DNA from: Sphingomonas sp. 1F27F7B | GTDB taxonomy: Bacteria; Pseudomonadota; Alphaproteobacteria; Sphingomonadales; Sphingomonadaceae | DNA: 64,000 bases | Direction: 5' to 3' | Assembly (NCBI RefSeq): GCF_005503355.1 | Contig: NZ_SCMK01000008.1 | Location: forward strand, 124,001-188,000 | Part shown: piece after piece, positions 47,070-56,107 of the stretch | Position numbering within the stretch: the first letter of the stretch is position 1 | How the letters are laid out: every line of letters starts with the position of its first letter | Made by a program: the position numbers and the translations under genes | The notes under the pieces: generated by a model | The model's database searches: none | What the model was told of the DNA's origin: nothing | Seen by the model: the letters and a program-made list of their open reading frames with translations, nothing else

Positions 47070-47678
47070 TCATGCCACCTTGAACCCTTCCCGGTTCATC
47101 GCCAGCGTCAGCGCCCGGTTCTTCTCGTCGCTCAACTGGGCGCGCAGCATCGGGAAGAGACGCAGTTCCTCTTCCTCCATATGCGCCTCGATCTCGCCGC
47201 GGAACCGGTGGAGCCTGGCGATCCAGTCGGGCGACGCCGTGGGCATGTTCTCCAGCTCGTAGAGATACTGCTTCACATAGCCATGCTCCTTGGTGAGCTG
47301 ATCGGCGGCATCCCGCTGGCCGGCCTCGCGCAGCGCCGGATAGATGACATTCTCCTCCTCCACCGCATGCTTCGTCAGCGCATGCTTCAGATGCGCGAGC
47401 AGCAAGTTGCGCTTGGTGGAGGAATGCTCGTCGGTGGCCTCGATCTGGTCGAAGACCTTGCGCACCGCTTCGTGCTCGGTGGCGAGCGCCTCGTCCCAAT
47501 TGCCGGCGAGTGCAGTCGGTGCCTGCACCACTGCCTTGCGGCCGAGCAGCGCGAGCACGCCCAGCGCCATGCCGCCCGCGGCGGCACCGGCGATCACGCC
47601 GAGATTGCTGGTCGGGCGCGTCCGCTTCGAGCCGGTGAAGCGGCCCTTGCTGTCACGGGTCGCGGTGGTGGTCGTCAT
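47070..47678 (-). CDS. Hemerythrin-HHE-domain protein with N-terminal membrane segment
   Basis: 202 residues. A basic N-terminus and one membrane-like segment (LGVIAGAAAGGMALGVLALLG) precede a four-helix HHE domain with ATEHEAVRKVFDQI, LKHALTKHAVEEENVIYPAL, TKEHGYVKQYLYEL and FRGEIEAHMEEEELRLFPML. The His and Glu positions fit a di-iron site, suggesting oxygen or nitric-oxide sensing or iron handling. GGAGGCGTAGC is a strong ribosome-binding site. Confidence 0.88.
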   Translation of the reverse strand: MTTTTATRDSKGRFTGSKRTRPTSNLGVIAGAAAGGMALGVLALLGRKAVVQAPTALAGNWDEALATEHEAVRKVFDQIEATDEHSSTKRNLLLAHLKHALTKHAVEEENVIYPALREAGQRDAADQLTKEHGYVKQYLYELENMPTASPDWIARLHRFRGEIEAHMEEEELRLFPMLRAQLSDEKNRALTLAMNREGFKVA

Positions 47679-47739
47679 GCTACGCCTCCGATGTCACGCT
47701 ATCCACGCAACAACGGCGGAGGCGGGCGGGCGTTCCGGT

Positions 47740-48534
47740 CTAGCGCCGGGCGGCCGCAGCCATTTCGGCGCTGCGCTTCGCGGCGGCATCGAGCGTGGCG
47801 CGCAGCAACGCCTTGATCGCACCATCGGCGTCGAGCACGTCGAGCCCCTTGCGCGTCGATCCGCCCGGGCTGGCAACCCGATCCGCGAGCACCGCGGGCG
47901 GTGCGTCGGCCTGGGCGGCGAGCAGCCCCGCTCCCTCCACCGTGGCGATGGCGAGACGCAGCGCCTGCTCCTCGCCAAACCCGATCGAAGTGCCGGCGGC
48001 AGCGAGCGCGTCGATGAAGCGATAGACGAAGGCCGGCCCGCACCCGGCGAGCACGCCGAGCCGGTCCAGGCTCGCCTCGTCGCCCCATTCGACCAGCCCG
48101 AGCGGCCGCATCAGCGCGTCAAGGGCCTCGCTGCGGCCGCCCGCCAGTCCGACCACGCCCTTGCCGATCGCCACCGGCAGATTGGGCATGGCGCGCACGA
48201 TCGCCCCGGCCCGGAACCGGTCCGCGAGCGAAGCCAGCTCGACGCCGGCGAGAATGGAAATGAGCAGCGGCACCCCGGCGATGCGGGCGCCGTGCGCCGC
48301 CGCGATCTCGTCGATCTGCTGCGGCTTCATGCCGAGCATCACGGCATCGGGCAGCGGACCTTCGGGGAATGCCCGGCCCTGGCGCACCCCTTCGGGCAGC
48401 GCGCGGTCCTGGCGATTGACGACGAAGACCCGCGCGGGGTCCACCGTGCCTGCATCGATCCAGCGGCGGAGCATCGCACCCGCCATGTTGCCGCAGCCGA
48501 CCAGCCAGAGACTGGCCGGGGGCAGGGCGCTCAC
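47740..48534 (-). CDS. proC: Pyrroline-5-carboxylate reductase
   Basis: 264 residues, last step of proline synthesis using NAD(P)H. The Rossmann motif is LWLVGCGNMAGAMLRRW; the C-terminal domain has GCGPAFVYRFIDALAAAGTSIGF and RVASPGGSTRKGLDVLDADG, the ProC signature. It starts with GTG at 48534, overlapping the stop of the upstream YbjN-like gene (GTGA), so the two are coupled. Confidence 0.95.
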   Translation of the reverse strand: MSALPPASLWLVGCGNMAGAMLRRWIDAGTVDPARVFVVNRQDRALPEGVRQGRAFPEGPLPDAVMLGMKPQQIDEIAAAHGARIAGVPLLISILAGVELASLADRFRAGAIVRAMPNLPVAIGKGVVGLAGGRSEALDALMRPLGLVEWGDEASLDRLGVLAGCGPAFVYRFIDALAAAGTSIGFGEEQALRLAIATVEGAGLLAAQADAPPAVLADRVASPGGSTRKGLDVLDADGAIKALLRATLDAAAKRSAEMAAAARR

Positions 48535-49031
48535 GCTTCGCCCTGCGTTTCGATGAGCGCGGAAGCCAGCGCGTCCTGCGGGGTCTTGCCGCCCCACAGC
48601 ACGAACTGGAACACGGGATAAAAGCGCTCGCACTCGTCGATCGCGCTCTCCACCAGCAGCTCGGCCTGGGCCAGGCTGAGCGTCGGCTCCTCGCCGTCGA
48701 TCAGCGCGGCGTGGCGGAACAACAGGATGCCGCTCTGCGACCAGAGCTCGAAATGGCCGATCCAGAGCTGCTCGTTAACCAGGCCGATCGTCTCGTACAC
48801 CGCCATGCGGCGCTCGTCGGCCACGCGGATATCCGGAAAGGCGAGGAACTGGAGCACGCCATCGTCCTCGCGCCAGATCGCGCGCAGCTCATACTCCGTC
48901 CAGCTGCCCTTCACCTTCGCCACGATCTCGTCTTCTTCGCGGCTGTGCGTCCAGCCATGCGCGGCGAAATAGCTTTCGAGCATGTCGATAGGGGCTGCGT
49001 CGTCGCGGTCGAATTCCGCTTCGTCGAGCAT
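48531..49031 (-). CDS. YbjN-domain protein
   Basis: 166 residues of the YbjN/DUF1790 group: PIDMLESYFAAHGWTHSREEDEIVAKVKGSWTEYEL at the N-terminus, MAVYETIGLVNEQLWIGHFEL centrally, and VESAIDECERFYPVFQFVLWGGKTPQDAL near the end. Related to secretion-chaperone-like folds; function unsettled. The start at 49031 follows GGAGAAACTG. It is coupled to proC, a conserved order in sphingomonads by my recollection. Confidence 0.88.
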   Translation of the reverse strand: MLDEAEFDRDDAAPIDMLESYFAAHGWTHSREEDEIVAKVKGSWTEYELRAIWREDDGVLQFLAFPDIRVADERRMAVYETIGLVNEQLWIGHFELWSQSGILLFRHAALIDGEEPTLSLAQAELLVESAIDECERFYPVFQFVLWGGKTPQDALASALIETQGEA

Positions 49032-49137
49032 CAGTTTCTCCACTGGGGCCGGATTGCTTGGCCGGAATCTGCCAACCGCATCGGGCCCGCACAAGCGCGC
49101 GGTTCACAACCCTGCGCAAAAGCTGTGGACAAGGTGT

Positions 49138-49449
49138 TTATGCTTGTCCCGCCGGCTTTCTGGGCGATTTCGGCGCCTTGGGCGCTGCCGCCGGCTTGGC
49201 AGCGCCGCCCAGCTGCGCCTCGAGCGCGGCGATGCGCGCCGCGAGTGCTTCGTTCTCGTCGCGTGCAGCCACGGCCATCGCCTTCACGGCCTCGAACTCC
49301 TCGCGGCTGACGAAGTCCATGCCGCCGATCCACTCGCGGGCGCGCTCGCGCGCGGCGCCTTCGGTCTCGCGGGCGACGCCGGCCAGCGTGCCCGCCGCGC
49401 CGTTCACGAACTTCACGAAATCGTCGAACAGGCGGTTGTCGGTCTGCAT
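49138..49449 (-). CDS. ubiK: UbiK-like accessory factor for ubiquinone synthesis
   Basis: 103 residues. An amphipathic N-terminal helix (FDDFVKFVNGAAGTLAGVA), then a coiled-coil region with FVSREEFEAVKAMAVAARDENEALAARIAALEAQL, characteristic of the BMFP/UbiK family, then an Ala/Pro/Lys-rich tail. UbiK assists the Ubi complex in aerobic ubiquinone synthesis. It is the first gene before the YbjN-proC pair, with a 106-bp gap. Confidence 0.85.
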   Translation of the reverse strand: MQTDNRLFDDFVKFVNGAAGTLAGVARETEGAARERAREWIGGMDFVSREEFEAVKAMAVAARDENEALAARIAALEAQLGGAAKPAAAPKAPKSPRKPAGQA

Positions 49450-49467
49450 TTCAAATTCCTCGCGCGA

Positions 49468-50025
49468 TCACTTGATTCGTATTTCGTCAGCCGGACGCGA
49501 AGATACAAGGCTTCCCGCGTTCGGATTGAGCTCGTGGATCTGATAGAGAAGCACGCCTGCGAACGCGATCCAGGCGAGATACGGGATCAGCAGCACCGCG
49601 GCGAAAGTGCGAATGCGCGCGAAAAGGATGAAGGTGATCAGCGCGAGCACCAGCAGTGCGCCGAGAATCGCCAGCGCCGGCACCACTTGGTGCATGCCGA
49701 AAAAGACCGGCGACCAGACGAGGTTCGCCGCCATCTGCACTGCGAAGACGACCAGCGCCGGTCCGCGCAGCGTCGATCCGCGTGCGTTGATGATCATCGC
49801 CAGCGCCAGGCCCATCAATATGTAGAGCGCGGTCCACGCGATCGGGAACACCCATTCCTCCGGCATGATCGCGGGCTTCACCAGCCGGGCGAACCAGGGA
49901 TTGGCGCTGCCCGACGGCGCCAGGCGCGCCGAAGTGAAGCCGAGCAGCAGGATGAACGGCACCGTGACCACGGCCCATCGCAGATAGGCGAGCCTCAGCT
50001 GCCCCTTCGATGCGATTTCCCTCAA
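49468..50025 (-). CDS. TspO/MBR-family membrane protein
   Basis: 185 residues with five hydrophobic segments. It shows NPWFARLVKPAIMPEEWVFPIAWTALYILMGLALAMI, the tryptophan-rich TspO signature, and AANLVWSPVFFGMHQVVPAL and PYLAWIAFAGVLLYQIHELNP. It starts with TTG at 50025 behind a strong GGAGGCAAGCG, and no better start is available. TspO proteins bind tetrapyrroles and affect stress and pigment regulation; no photosynthesis genes are in this window. Confidence 0.9.
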   Translation of the reverse strand: MREIASKGQLRLAYLRWAVVTVPFILLLGFTSARLAPSGSANPWFARLVKPAIMPEEWVFPIAWTALYILMGLALAMIINARGSTLRGPALVVFAVQMAANLVWSPVFFGMHQVVPALAILGALLVLALITFILFARIRTFAAVLLIPYLAWIAFAGVLLYQIHELNPNAGSLVSSRPADEIRIK

Positions 50026-50096
50026 CGCTTGCCTCCGGTTCGTTCCACGCGGGCGAAAGGGCTATGTTGCAGCGCGCCGAAACGCAAGCGTTGCCG

Positions 50097-50834
50097 TTAT
50101 GTTTCGCGCGTCGCGGCGATCAGGAACTCGACATTCCCCTCGGGTCCCGTGATCGGGCTGGTGGCGATGCCGTGCACGGTCCAGCCCTGCGCGGCGACCC
50201 AGTCCGCCACTTCGCGGCAGACCCGCTCGTGCACCGCGGCGTCGCGCACCACCCCGCCCTTGCCCACTTCGTCGCGCCCGGCCTCGAACTGCGGCTTGAT
50301 CAGCGCCACCAGCCGGGCGCCGGGGCCGGCGAAGCGGAACGGCACTTCGAGCACCTTGGCGAGGCCGATGAAGCTCGCGTCGCAGACGATCAGGTCGACC
50401 AACTCGGGAATGTGCTCCTCGGTCAGGATCCGCGCGCTGGTCTGCTCGTGGACGACGACCCGCGGATCCTGCCGCAATTTCCAGGCGAGCTGGTTGGTGC
50501 CGCTGTCCACGGCATAGACGCGCGCGGTGCCGTTGCTCAGCAGCACGTCGGTGAAGCCGCCGGTCGAGGAGCCGACATCGATCGCCACCGCCCCCGTCAC
50601 GTCCCAGCCGAAATGCGCGAGCGCATGGGCGAGCTTGATCCCGCCACGCGACACCCAGGGATGGTCGCGCCCGCGCACGTCGAGCGAGGTCTCCTCCGGG
50701 AATTGCTGACCGGGCTTGTCCACCTTGCGGTCGCCCGCGAACACCAGCCCCGCCATGATCAGCGCCTGGGCGCGCGTACGGCTTTCGGCGAGGCCGCGGT
50801 CCACGAGCATCTGGTCGGCGCGCTGCTTGGGCAT
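50097..50834 (-). CDS. tlyA: TlyA-family rRNA (cytidine-2'-O)-methyltransferase / hemolysin
   Basis: 245 residues. An N-terminal S4 RNA-binding domain (MPKQRADQMLVDRGLAESRTRAQALIMAGLV) is followed by an FtsJ-like methyltransferase with DHPWVSRGGIKL, AIDVGSSTGGFTDVLLSNGTARVYAVDSG (SAM site), DLIVCDASFIGL and LVALIKPQFEAGRDEV. The architecture is exactly TlyA. The natural target in this genus is presumed to be ribosomal RNA. In sphingomonads it often lies near dxs; here dxs is about 3 kb away. Confidence 0.93.
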   Translation of the reverse strand: MPKQRADQMLVDRGLAESRTRAQALIMAGLVFAGDRKVDKPGQQFPEETSLDVRGRDHPWVSRGGIKLAHALAHFGWDVTGAVAIDVGSSTGGFTDVLLSNGTARVYAVDSGTNQLAWKLRQDPRVVVHEQTSARILTEEHIPELVDLIVCDASFIGLAKVLEVPFRFAGPGARLVALIKPQFEAGRDEVGKGGVVRDAAVHERVCREVADWVAAQGWTVHGIATSPITGPEGNVEFLIAATRET

Positions 50835-50962
50835 GCGCTTCCCTTTAGGTCCGTTTCGGCCCGGCGCAACTGGCCATCATTCCATCGCAAGGCTTATTGC
50901 CTACTAATTCAATAGGAATAAATTGGAGGTCCGGCCTGCCCTCCCGTTGGAGTGCAATTGCA

Positions 50963-51640
50963 ATGAGTATCTTCGCTCCGTTCGACGAACATTCCCCGAT
51001 CGTCCTCACCGTCCCCGGGCTCGGTGGCTCGGGGCCCTCCCATTGGCAGACGCTCTGGGAGCAGTCCCGCCCCGATACCAGCCGAGTCGAGCTCGGCATG
51101 TGGGACACGCCGCACCGCAACGCCTGGGTGACCAGGCTCGACCAGGCGATCCGCGGCGCCCAGGCGCCGGTGGTGCTCGCGGCGCACAGCCTGGGCTGCC
51201 TCGCCGTCGCCTGGTGGGCCGAACTCTCGCCCCAGCCCTTTGGCTGGCCGGTGGCGGGAGCGCTGCTGGTGGCGCCCGCCGATGTCGATCGGCCGGACGT
51301 GAAGTCCGAGCTTGCCGGCTTCGCGCCCACCCCGGCCAAGCCGCTCCCCTTCCCCTCGATCACCGTGGCGAGCCGTGACGATCCCTGGATCGGCATCGAT
51401 CGCGCCCGCGAGCTGGCCAAGGGCTGGGGCAGCTTCTTCGTCGATGCCGGCCCGCAGGGGCACCTGAACGCCGCCAGCGGCATCGGCTGGTGGCACGAGG
51501 GGCAGGAACTGCTCGACCGCGTGCTCGATGCCGCGTCCGACCGCTCCGGCCGCGTCCGGACGGCGGCGGACGCGCGCTCCCTGCTCGCGATCAACGCAAC
51601 CGAAGCCGCCCAGGCGCATTATCTGGGACGGCATGCATGA
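50963..51640 (+). CDS. RBBP9/YdeN-family alpha/beta-hydrolase
   Basis: 225 residues. It has VPGLGGSGPSHWQTLWE at the N-terminus, the nucleophile elbow AAHSLGCLAVAWW, VASRDDPWIGIDRARELAKGWG with the Asp, and GHLNAASGIGWWHEG with the His. These are the RBBP9/YdeN hallmarks. Cytoplasmic serine hydrolase of unknown substrate. The start at 50963 follows TTGGAG at an 11-base spacing; an earlier ATG at 50897 adds non-homologous residues. Divergent from tlyA. Confidence 0.88.
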   Translation: MSIFAPFDEHSPIVLTVPGLGGSGPSHWQTLWEQSRPDTSRVELGMWDTPHRNAWVTRLDQAIRGAQAPVVLAAHSLGCLAVAWWAELSPQPFGWPVAGALLVAPADVDRPDVKSELAGFAPTPAKPLPFPSITVASRDDPWIGIDRARELAKGWGSFFVDAGPQGHLNAASGIGWWHEGQELLDRVLDAASDRSGRVRTAADARSLLAINATEAAQAHYLGRHA

Positions 51641-51684
51641 TTCGGCGTGTGGCCGGTGCTTCCGGACGCACGCCACTGGTAACT

Positions 51685-51772
51685 GCCCGCAAATCCCCTA
51701 AATAGGGACTGCGGGCGTGGCCGGGTGGCGTACCCTAGAGCGTCACCCGGCCTACCCGCGCCTTTTTCCTTC
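51685..51772 (+). terminator. Two hairpins, the second followed by T-tract
   Basis: GCCCGC/GCGGGC (51685-51690 with 51711-51716) encloses CCCTAAATAGGG. A second stem pairs GGCCGGGTGGCG at 51719-51730 with CGTCACCCGGCC at 51741-51752, one mismatch, followed within 15 bases by CCTTTTTCC. This looks like the terminator of the RBBP9-type gene. Confidence 0.6.
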
Positions 51773-51804
51773 CGCCAGCCTGTCGGCCCGGGTAAACCGG
51801 TGTC

Positions 51805-52785
51805 ATGGATCGCCGTGACTTGCTCGCCGCCGCCGGACTGACCGGCCCGTTGCTGCCGCTCGCCGCCAGGGCCGCAATCGATGTTCCGCGGCGCCCGGCC
51901 GTTCCCGATGCGAGCTTCGCGCTGTGGCCCGAAGAGGCGCCCGGCCTGCTCGACGCGCAGCTGCGGGACCATGTCGTGGTCCGCAATCCCGATCCCGGCT
52001 TTCCCGACCGCGCCATGGATCATGTCCGGACCCCGCGCCTCGACCTGTTCCGGGCGGCGGACCCGAACGGCGCGGCGATGCTGGTCATCCCCGGCGGCGG
52101 CTATGCGCGGGTAGTGGTCGACAAGGAGGGCTATGAGCTGGGCCCCTGGCTCGCCGCGCGCGGGATCACGGCCTTCGTCCTCTTCTATCGCCTGCCCGGC
52201 GACCCCTGGCGCGACTCGGCCAACGTCGCGCTCGCCGACGCGCAGCGCGCCATGCGGCTGATCCGGCACCGGGCCGGCACCTGGAAGATCGATCCGAAGC
52301 GCGTCGGCGCGATGGGCTTCTCCGCGGGCGGACACCTCTGCACCGACCTGGCCGCACGCTTCGGGCGCAAGACCTATGCGCCGGTCGATGCGGCCGATGC
52401 CCTGGGCGCACGCCCCTGCGTCGCCGCGCCGATCTATCCGGTCGTCTCGATGGATCCGGGCTTCGCGCACATGGGCTCGCGCACCCTGCTGATCGGCACC
52501 GGGGCCACGCCCGAGATGGTCGCCGAGCATTCGCCCGATCGCCGGGTCGGGGCGCATTCGCCCCCCTGCTTCCTCTGCCATGCCGAGGACGACGCCACCG
52601 TGCCGGTCCAGAACACCATCGCCCTGCGCGCCGCGCTGAAGGCGGCGGGGGTGCCGGTGGAAACGCATCTGTTCGAGGAAGGCGGCCATGGCTTCGGCTG
52701 GGGTCCCCGCACAATGGGCAAGCCCGCGCACGCCTGGCCCGAGCTGTTCCTCGCCTGGGCCAGGGCGCACGGCCTGCTCGGCTAG
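51805..52785 (+). CDS. Exported alpha/beta-hydrolase, carbohydrate-esterase-like
   Basis: 326 residues with a leader (MDRRDLLAAAGLTGPLLPLAARA) of twin-arginine-like character. It has MLVIPGGGYARVVVDKEG (oxyanion hole), MGFSAGGHLCTDLAARFG (nucleophile Ser), CHAEDDATVPVQNTI (Asp) and FEEGGHGFGWG (His). It resembles the esterase at 34390 throughout and is probably a paralogue acting on acetylated or feruloylated glycans. It stands alone, between a terminator and a repeat. Confidence 0.87.
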   Translation: MDRRDLLAAAGLTGPLLPLAARAAIDVPRRPAVPDASFALWPEEAPGLLDAQLRDHVVVRNPDPGFPDRAMDHVRTPRLDLFRAADPNGAAMLVIPGGGYARVVVDKEGYELGPWLAARGITAFVLFYRLPGDPWRDSANVALADAQRAMRLIRHRAGTWKIDPKRVGAMGFSAGGHLCTDLAARFGRKTYAPVDAADALGARPCVAAPIYPVVSMDPGFAHMGSRTLLIGTGATPEMVAEHSPDRRVGAHSPPCFLCHAEDDATVPVQNTIALRAALKAAGVPVETHLFEEGGHGFGWGPRTMGKPAHAWPELFLAWARAHGLLG

Positions 52786-52796
52786 CTTCCTTCAAT

Positions 52797-52933
52797 CGTC
52801 ATCCCCGTGCAGGCGGGGATCCAGAGTAATGCGGGATATCGGCACCACCGCGCGAACGCCGTCCGGAGAGAGCAGCACCCCGCCACCTCGGCTCCACGCC
52901 TGGCCCCGGATCCCCGCCTGCACGGGGATGACG
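52797..52933. repeat. Palindromic intergenic repeat, copy 3 (long form)
   Basis: Arms at 52797-52824 (CGTCATCCCCGTGCAGGCGG and on) and about 52906-52933. Relative to copy 1, the left arm has GTGC for GCGC and the right arm carries the matching GCAC, so pairing is preserved. The interior contains ATATCGGCACCACCGCGCGA, shared with copy 2. Confidence 0.85.
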
Positions 52934-52994
52934 AAGGAAGATATGAGCCCCGACCTGGGCCGCACCCGCAAAGCCCCGCTCGAGATTCGTGCGG

Positions 52995-53007
52995 ATGTTA
53001 TGTTGTA
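52995..53007. promoter_or_regulatory. Candidate Zur box before the MerC-Zur pair
   Basis: ATGTTATGTTGTA is identical to the element at 38903 and stands 30 bp before the MerC-domain start. It implies that Zur controls its own operon. Inference from the exact repeat in two zinc-linked promoters. Confidence 0.6.
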
Positions 53008-53037
53008 TCTTCAACTTGCTTGCCCTATATCCGCGCC

Positions 53038-53424
53038 ATGCCGGTGAGTCTTCCGTTGGCCCGCGTATGGGGCGGCATTGATGCGCGCCTCGATCGTATC
53101 GCGATCGGGATCAGTGGGCTGTGCCTCGTCCATTGCGTCACGACCACCATATTGCTCACCGTGATTTCCTCGGCGGGCGGCCTGCTCAATCCGGCAATCC
53201 ACGAAATCGGCCTTACGCTGGCGATCGGCGTCGGCGCCTTCGCGCTGGTCAAGGGCGTGATGTCGCACGGCTATATGGCCCCGGCGGTCGTCGGCGCCTT
53301 CGGGCTGGGGATCATGGCCGGCGCATTGTCGCTGCCGCATGGCGATTTCGAGATTTTCTGGACGCTGGTGGGCGTCAGCCTCGTCGCTCTGGGCCACGAT
53401 CTCAACCGGCGCGCCACCTACTGA
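53038..53424 (+). CDS. MerC-domain membrane protein
   Basis: 128 residues with four hydrophobic segments: AIGISGLCLVHCVTTTILLTVISSAG with the MerC Cys-His-Cys signature, IGLTLAIGVGAFALVKGVM, APAVVGAFGLGIMAGALSL and FEIFWTLVGVSLVALG. It parallels the MerC protein at 35706 and is likewise next to a Fur-family gene, here 37 bp upstream of it. The pairing in both places and the Zur box argue for zinc homeostasis. Transport direction cannot be read. Confidence 0.85.
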   Translation: MPVSLPLARVWGGIDARLDRIAIGISGLCLVHCVTTTILLTVISSAGGLLNPAIHEIGLTLAIGVGAFALVKGVMSHGYMAPAVVGAFGLGIMAGALSLPHGDFEIFWTLVGVSLVALGHDLNRRATY

Positions 53425-53461
53425 ACTTGCCGCAGGAGGCCCGCGGGCCTACATCATAGCC

Positions 53462-53920
53462 ATGCACGCGCACGACCATCACGAGCATCACGGCAACGAC
53501 CTGACCAAGGCCGCCCAGGCGACTCTGGAGAAGTCCGGAGAGCAATGGACCGCGATGCGCGAACGCGTGTTCGAGGCGCTGGCGGGCTTCGACAAGCCGG
53601 CTTCCGCCTATGACATCGCCGAGGCCGTCTCCAGGACGGAGGGGCGCCGGGTCGCCGCCAACAGCGTCTATCGCATCCTCGACCTGTTCGTCGGCGCCAA
53701 TCTCGCGCGCCGGGTGGAAAGCGCCAATGCCTATATGGCGAACACCCATCCCGACTGCCTGCACGACTGCATCTTCCTGGTCTGCGACAATTGCGGCCAG
53801 ACCACGCATATCGACGACGATTCGATCACCAGGACGGTGCGCGCCGCCGCCAAGGGCATGGGCTTTTCGCCCGAGCGCCCGGTGATCGAAGTGCGCGGCA
53901 AATGCGCGGATTGCGACTGA
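53462..53920 (+). CDS. zur: Zinc-uptake regulator, Fur family
   Basis: 152 residues. A His-rich N-terminus (MHAHDHHEHHGND) precedes the winged helix (YDIAEAVSRTEGRRVAANSVYRILDLFVGANLARRV), then CLHDCIFLVCDNCGQTTHID and GKCADCD, giving two CxxC zinc-binding pairs. The features match Zur rather than Fur or PerR. It probably represses the ZnuD cluster and its own operon through the shared ATGTTATGTTGTA element. The Fur-family protein at 35327 is a shorter paralogue. Confidence 0.88.
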   Translation: MHAHDHHEHHGNDLTKAAQATLEKSGEQWTAMRERVFEALAGFDKPASAYDIAEAVSRTEGRRVAANSVYRILDLFVGANLARRVESANAYMANTHPDCLHDCIFLVCDNCGQTTHIDDDSITRTVRAAAKGMGFSPERPVIEVRGKCADCD

Positions 53921-54004
53921 CCGCTCTCCCTGCACGGCGCCTGCACGCAAAATCCACATCCGCAAGGTTCGACTTCCCGGAATCGGAAGAGTAAGGGCAA
54001 TCGG

Positions 54005-55930
54005 ATGGCCGATCTACCCAGCACGCCGCTGCTCGATACCGTCGATACGCCCGAGGACCTGCGCAAGCTCGATCCGAAGCAGCTTCGCCAGCTCGCCGAC
54101 GAGCTGCGCGCGGAGACGATCTCGGCCGTGGGTTCGACCGGCGGGCATCTCGGCTCCGGGCTCGGCGTCGTCGAGCTGACCGTCGCCATCCACTATGTCT
54201 TCAACACGCCCGACGACCGGCTGATCTGGGACGTCGGGCATCAATGCTATCCGCACAAGATCCTCACCGGCCGCCGCGACCGGATCCGCACCTTGCGCCA
54301 GGGCGGCGGGCTCTCCGGCTTCACCAAGCGCAGCGAGAGCGCCTATGATCCGTTCGGCGCGGCCCATAGCTCGACGTCGATCAGCGCCGCTCTGGGCTTC
54401 GCGATCGCCAACAAGCTGGCCGACGCGCCCGGCAAGGGCATCGCGGTGATCGGCGACGGCGCGATGAGCGCGGGCATGGCCTATGAGGCGATGAACAATG
54501 CCGAGGCCGCGGGCAACCGGCTGGTGGTGATCCTCAACGACAACGACATGTCGATCGCGCCGCCGGTGGGCGGGCTCTCCGCCTATCTGGCGCGGATGGT
54601 GTCGTCGTCCGAATATCTGGGGCTGCGCAGCCTCGCCAAGCGCGCGATCCGCAAATTCTCGCGCCGCCTCACCGCGGCGGCCGGCAAGACCGAGGAATTC
54701 GCCCGGGGCCTCGTCACCGGCGGCACGCTCTTCGAGGAGCTGGGCTTCTATTATGTCGGTCCGATCGACGGCCATAACCTCGAGCATCTCATCCCGGTGC
54801 TCGAGAATGTCCGCGATGCCGAGGAGGGGCCGATCCTCGTCCATGTCGTCACCAAGAAGGGCAAGGGCTATGCCCCGGCCGAAGCGGCGGCGGACAAATA
54901 TCACGGGGTCCAGAAGTTCGACGTGATCACCGGCGCCCAGGCCAAGGCGCCACCGGGCCCGCCGCAATATCAGAACGTGTTCGGCGATGCGCTGATCGAG
55001 GAAGCGAAGCGCGACGGGAAGATCGTGGCGATCACTGCCGCCATGCCCTCGGGCACCGGCGTCGATCGCTTCGCCAGGGCCTTTCCCGACCGCGCCTTCG
55101 ACGTCGGCATCGCCGAGCAGCATGCGGTGACTTTCGCCGCCGGCCTCGCCGCGCAGGGCATGCGCCCCTTCTGCGCGATCTACTCGACCTTCCTCCAGCG
55201 CGCCTATGACCAGGTCGTGCACGACGTGGCGATCCAGAACCTGCCGGTGCGCTTCGCGATCGACCGCGCCGGGCTCGTCGGCGCCGACGGCGCGACCCAT
55301 GCCGGCAGCTTCGACGTCACCTATCTCGCCACCTTGCCCAACATGGTGGTGATGGCGGCGGCCGACGAAGCCGAGCTGGTCCACATGACCCACACCGCCG
55401 CGCTGCACGATTCCGGCCCGATCGCGCTGCGTTATCCGCGCGGCAACGGCACCGGCACCGCGCTGCCCGAAGTCCCGCAGCGGCTGGAGATCGGCAAGGG
55501 CCGCATCGTCCGCGAGGGCAAGACCGTGGCGATCCTCTCGCTCGGCACGCGCCTGGCCGAGGCGCTCAAGGCGGCCGACTTGCTCGAGGCCAAGGGGCTC
55601 TCCACCACCGTCGCCGACCTGCGCTTCGCCAAGCCGCTCGACGAGGAATTGATCCGCCGCCTGCTCACCACGCACGAAGTGGCGGTGACGATCGAGGAAG
55701 GCGCGATCGGCGGCCTGGGTGCCCATGTCCTGACGATGGCGAGCGACCAGGGCCTGATCGATGCGGGCCTCAAGCTGCGCACGATGCGCCTGCCGGACCT
55801 GTTCCAGGACCAGGACAAGCCCGAGCTGCAATATGCCGAGGCCGGCCTGAATGCCGAGAGCATCGTCGATACGGTGCTCAAGGCATTGCGCTACAACGAA
55901 GCGGTGGTGACCGACGGCGCGCGGGCCTAG
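54005..55930 (+). CDS. dxs: 1-deoxy-D-xylulose-5-phosphate synthase
   Basis: 641 residues, full length. TPP-dependent enzyme of the MEP isoprenoid pathway. It has [61 protein letters not shown] with [14 protein letters not shown] (TPP site), [24 protein letters not shown], and [28 protein letters not shown] precedes the ATG. It lies 84 bp after zur in the same direction, probably with its own promoter. Confidence 0.97.
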   Translation: MADLPSTPLLDTVDTPEDLRKLDPKQLRQLADELRAETISAVGSTGGHLGSGLGVVELTVAIHYVFNTPDDRLIWDVGHQCYPHKILTGRRDRIRTLRQGGGLSGFTKRSESAYDPFGAAHSSTSISAALGFAIANKLADAPGKGIAVIGDGAMSAGMAYEAMNNAEAAGNRLVVILNDNDMSIAPPVGGLSAYLARMVSSSEYLGLRSLAKRAIRKFSRRLTAAAGKTEEFARGLVTGGTLFEELGFYYVGPIDGHNLEHLIPVLENVRDAEEGPILVHVVTKKGKGYAPAEAAADKYHGVQKFDVITGAQAKAPPGPPQYQNVFGDALIEEAKRDGKIVAITAAMPSGTGVDRFARAFPDRAFDVGIAEQHAVTFAAGLAAQGMRPFCAIYSTFLQRAYDQVVHDVAIQNLPVRFAIDRAGLVGADGATHAGSFDVTYLATLPNMVVMAAADEAELVHMTHTAALHDSGPIALRYPRGNGTGTALPEVPQRLEIGKGRIVREGKTVAILSLGTRLAEALKAADLLEAKGLSTTVADLRFAKPLDEELIRRLLTTHEVAVTIEEGAIGGLGAHVLTMASDQGLIDAGLKLRTMRLPDLFQDQDKPELQYAEAGLNAESIVDTVLKALRYNEAVVTDGARA

Positions 55931-55935
55931 GACCA

Positions 55936-56107
55936 ATCGACATTTGCGAGACTGGCGGTCCCCGGCGGCTCCCCGGCCAAGGCCGGGGCCCAGCATCGGG
56001 ATGCTATCGAGATACGCGAACCCCTCGAACAATGTCGCAACTGGGCCCCGGCCTTCGCCGGGGAGCAAGAAGGCGGCCCGACTTTCATCGCGCGCCCAAA
56101 TGTCGAT
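55936..56107. repeat. Second nested palindromic element after dxs
   Basis: Outer arms ATCGACATTTG (55936-55946) and its complement (56097-56107) enclose inner 26-bp arms that start GCTCCCCGGCCAAGGCCGGG at about 55968 and end at 56066, with one mismatch. The nested layout parallels the element at 5253 although the sequences differ. It sits 5 bp after the dxs stop and could also terminate transcription. Confidence 0.75.
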
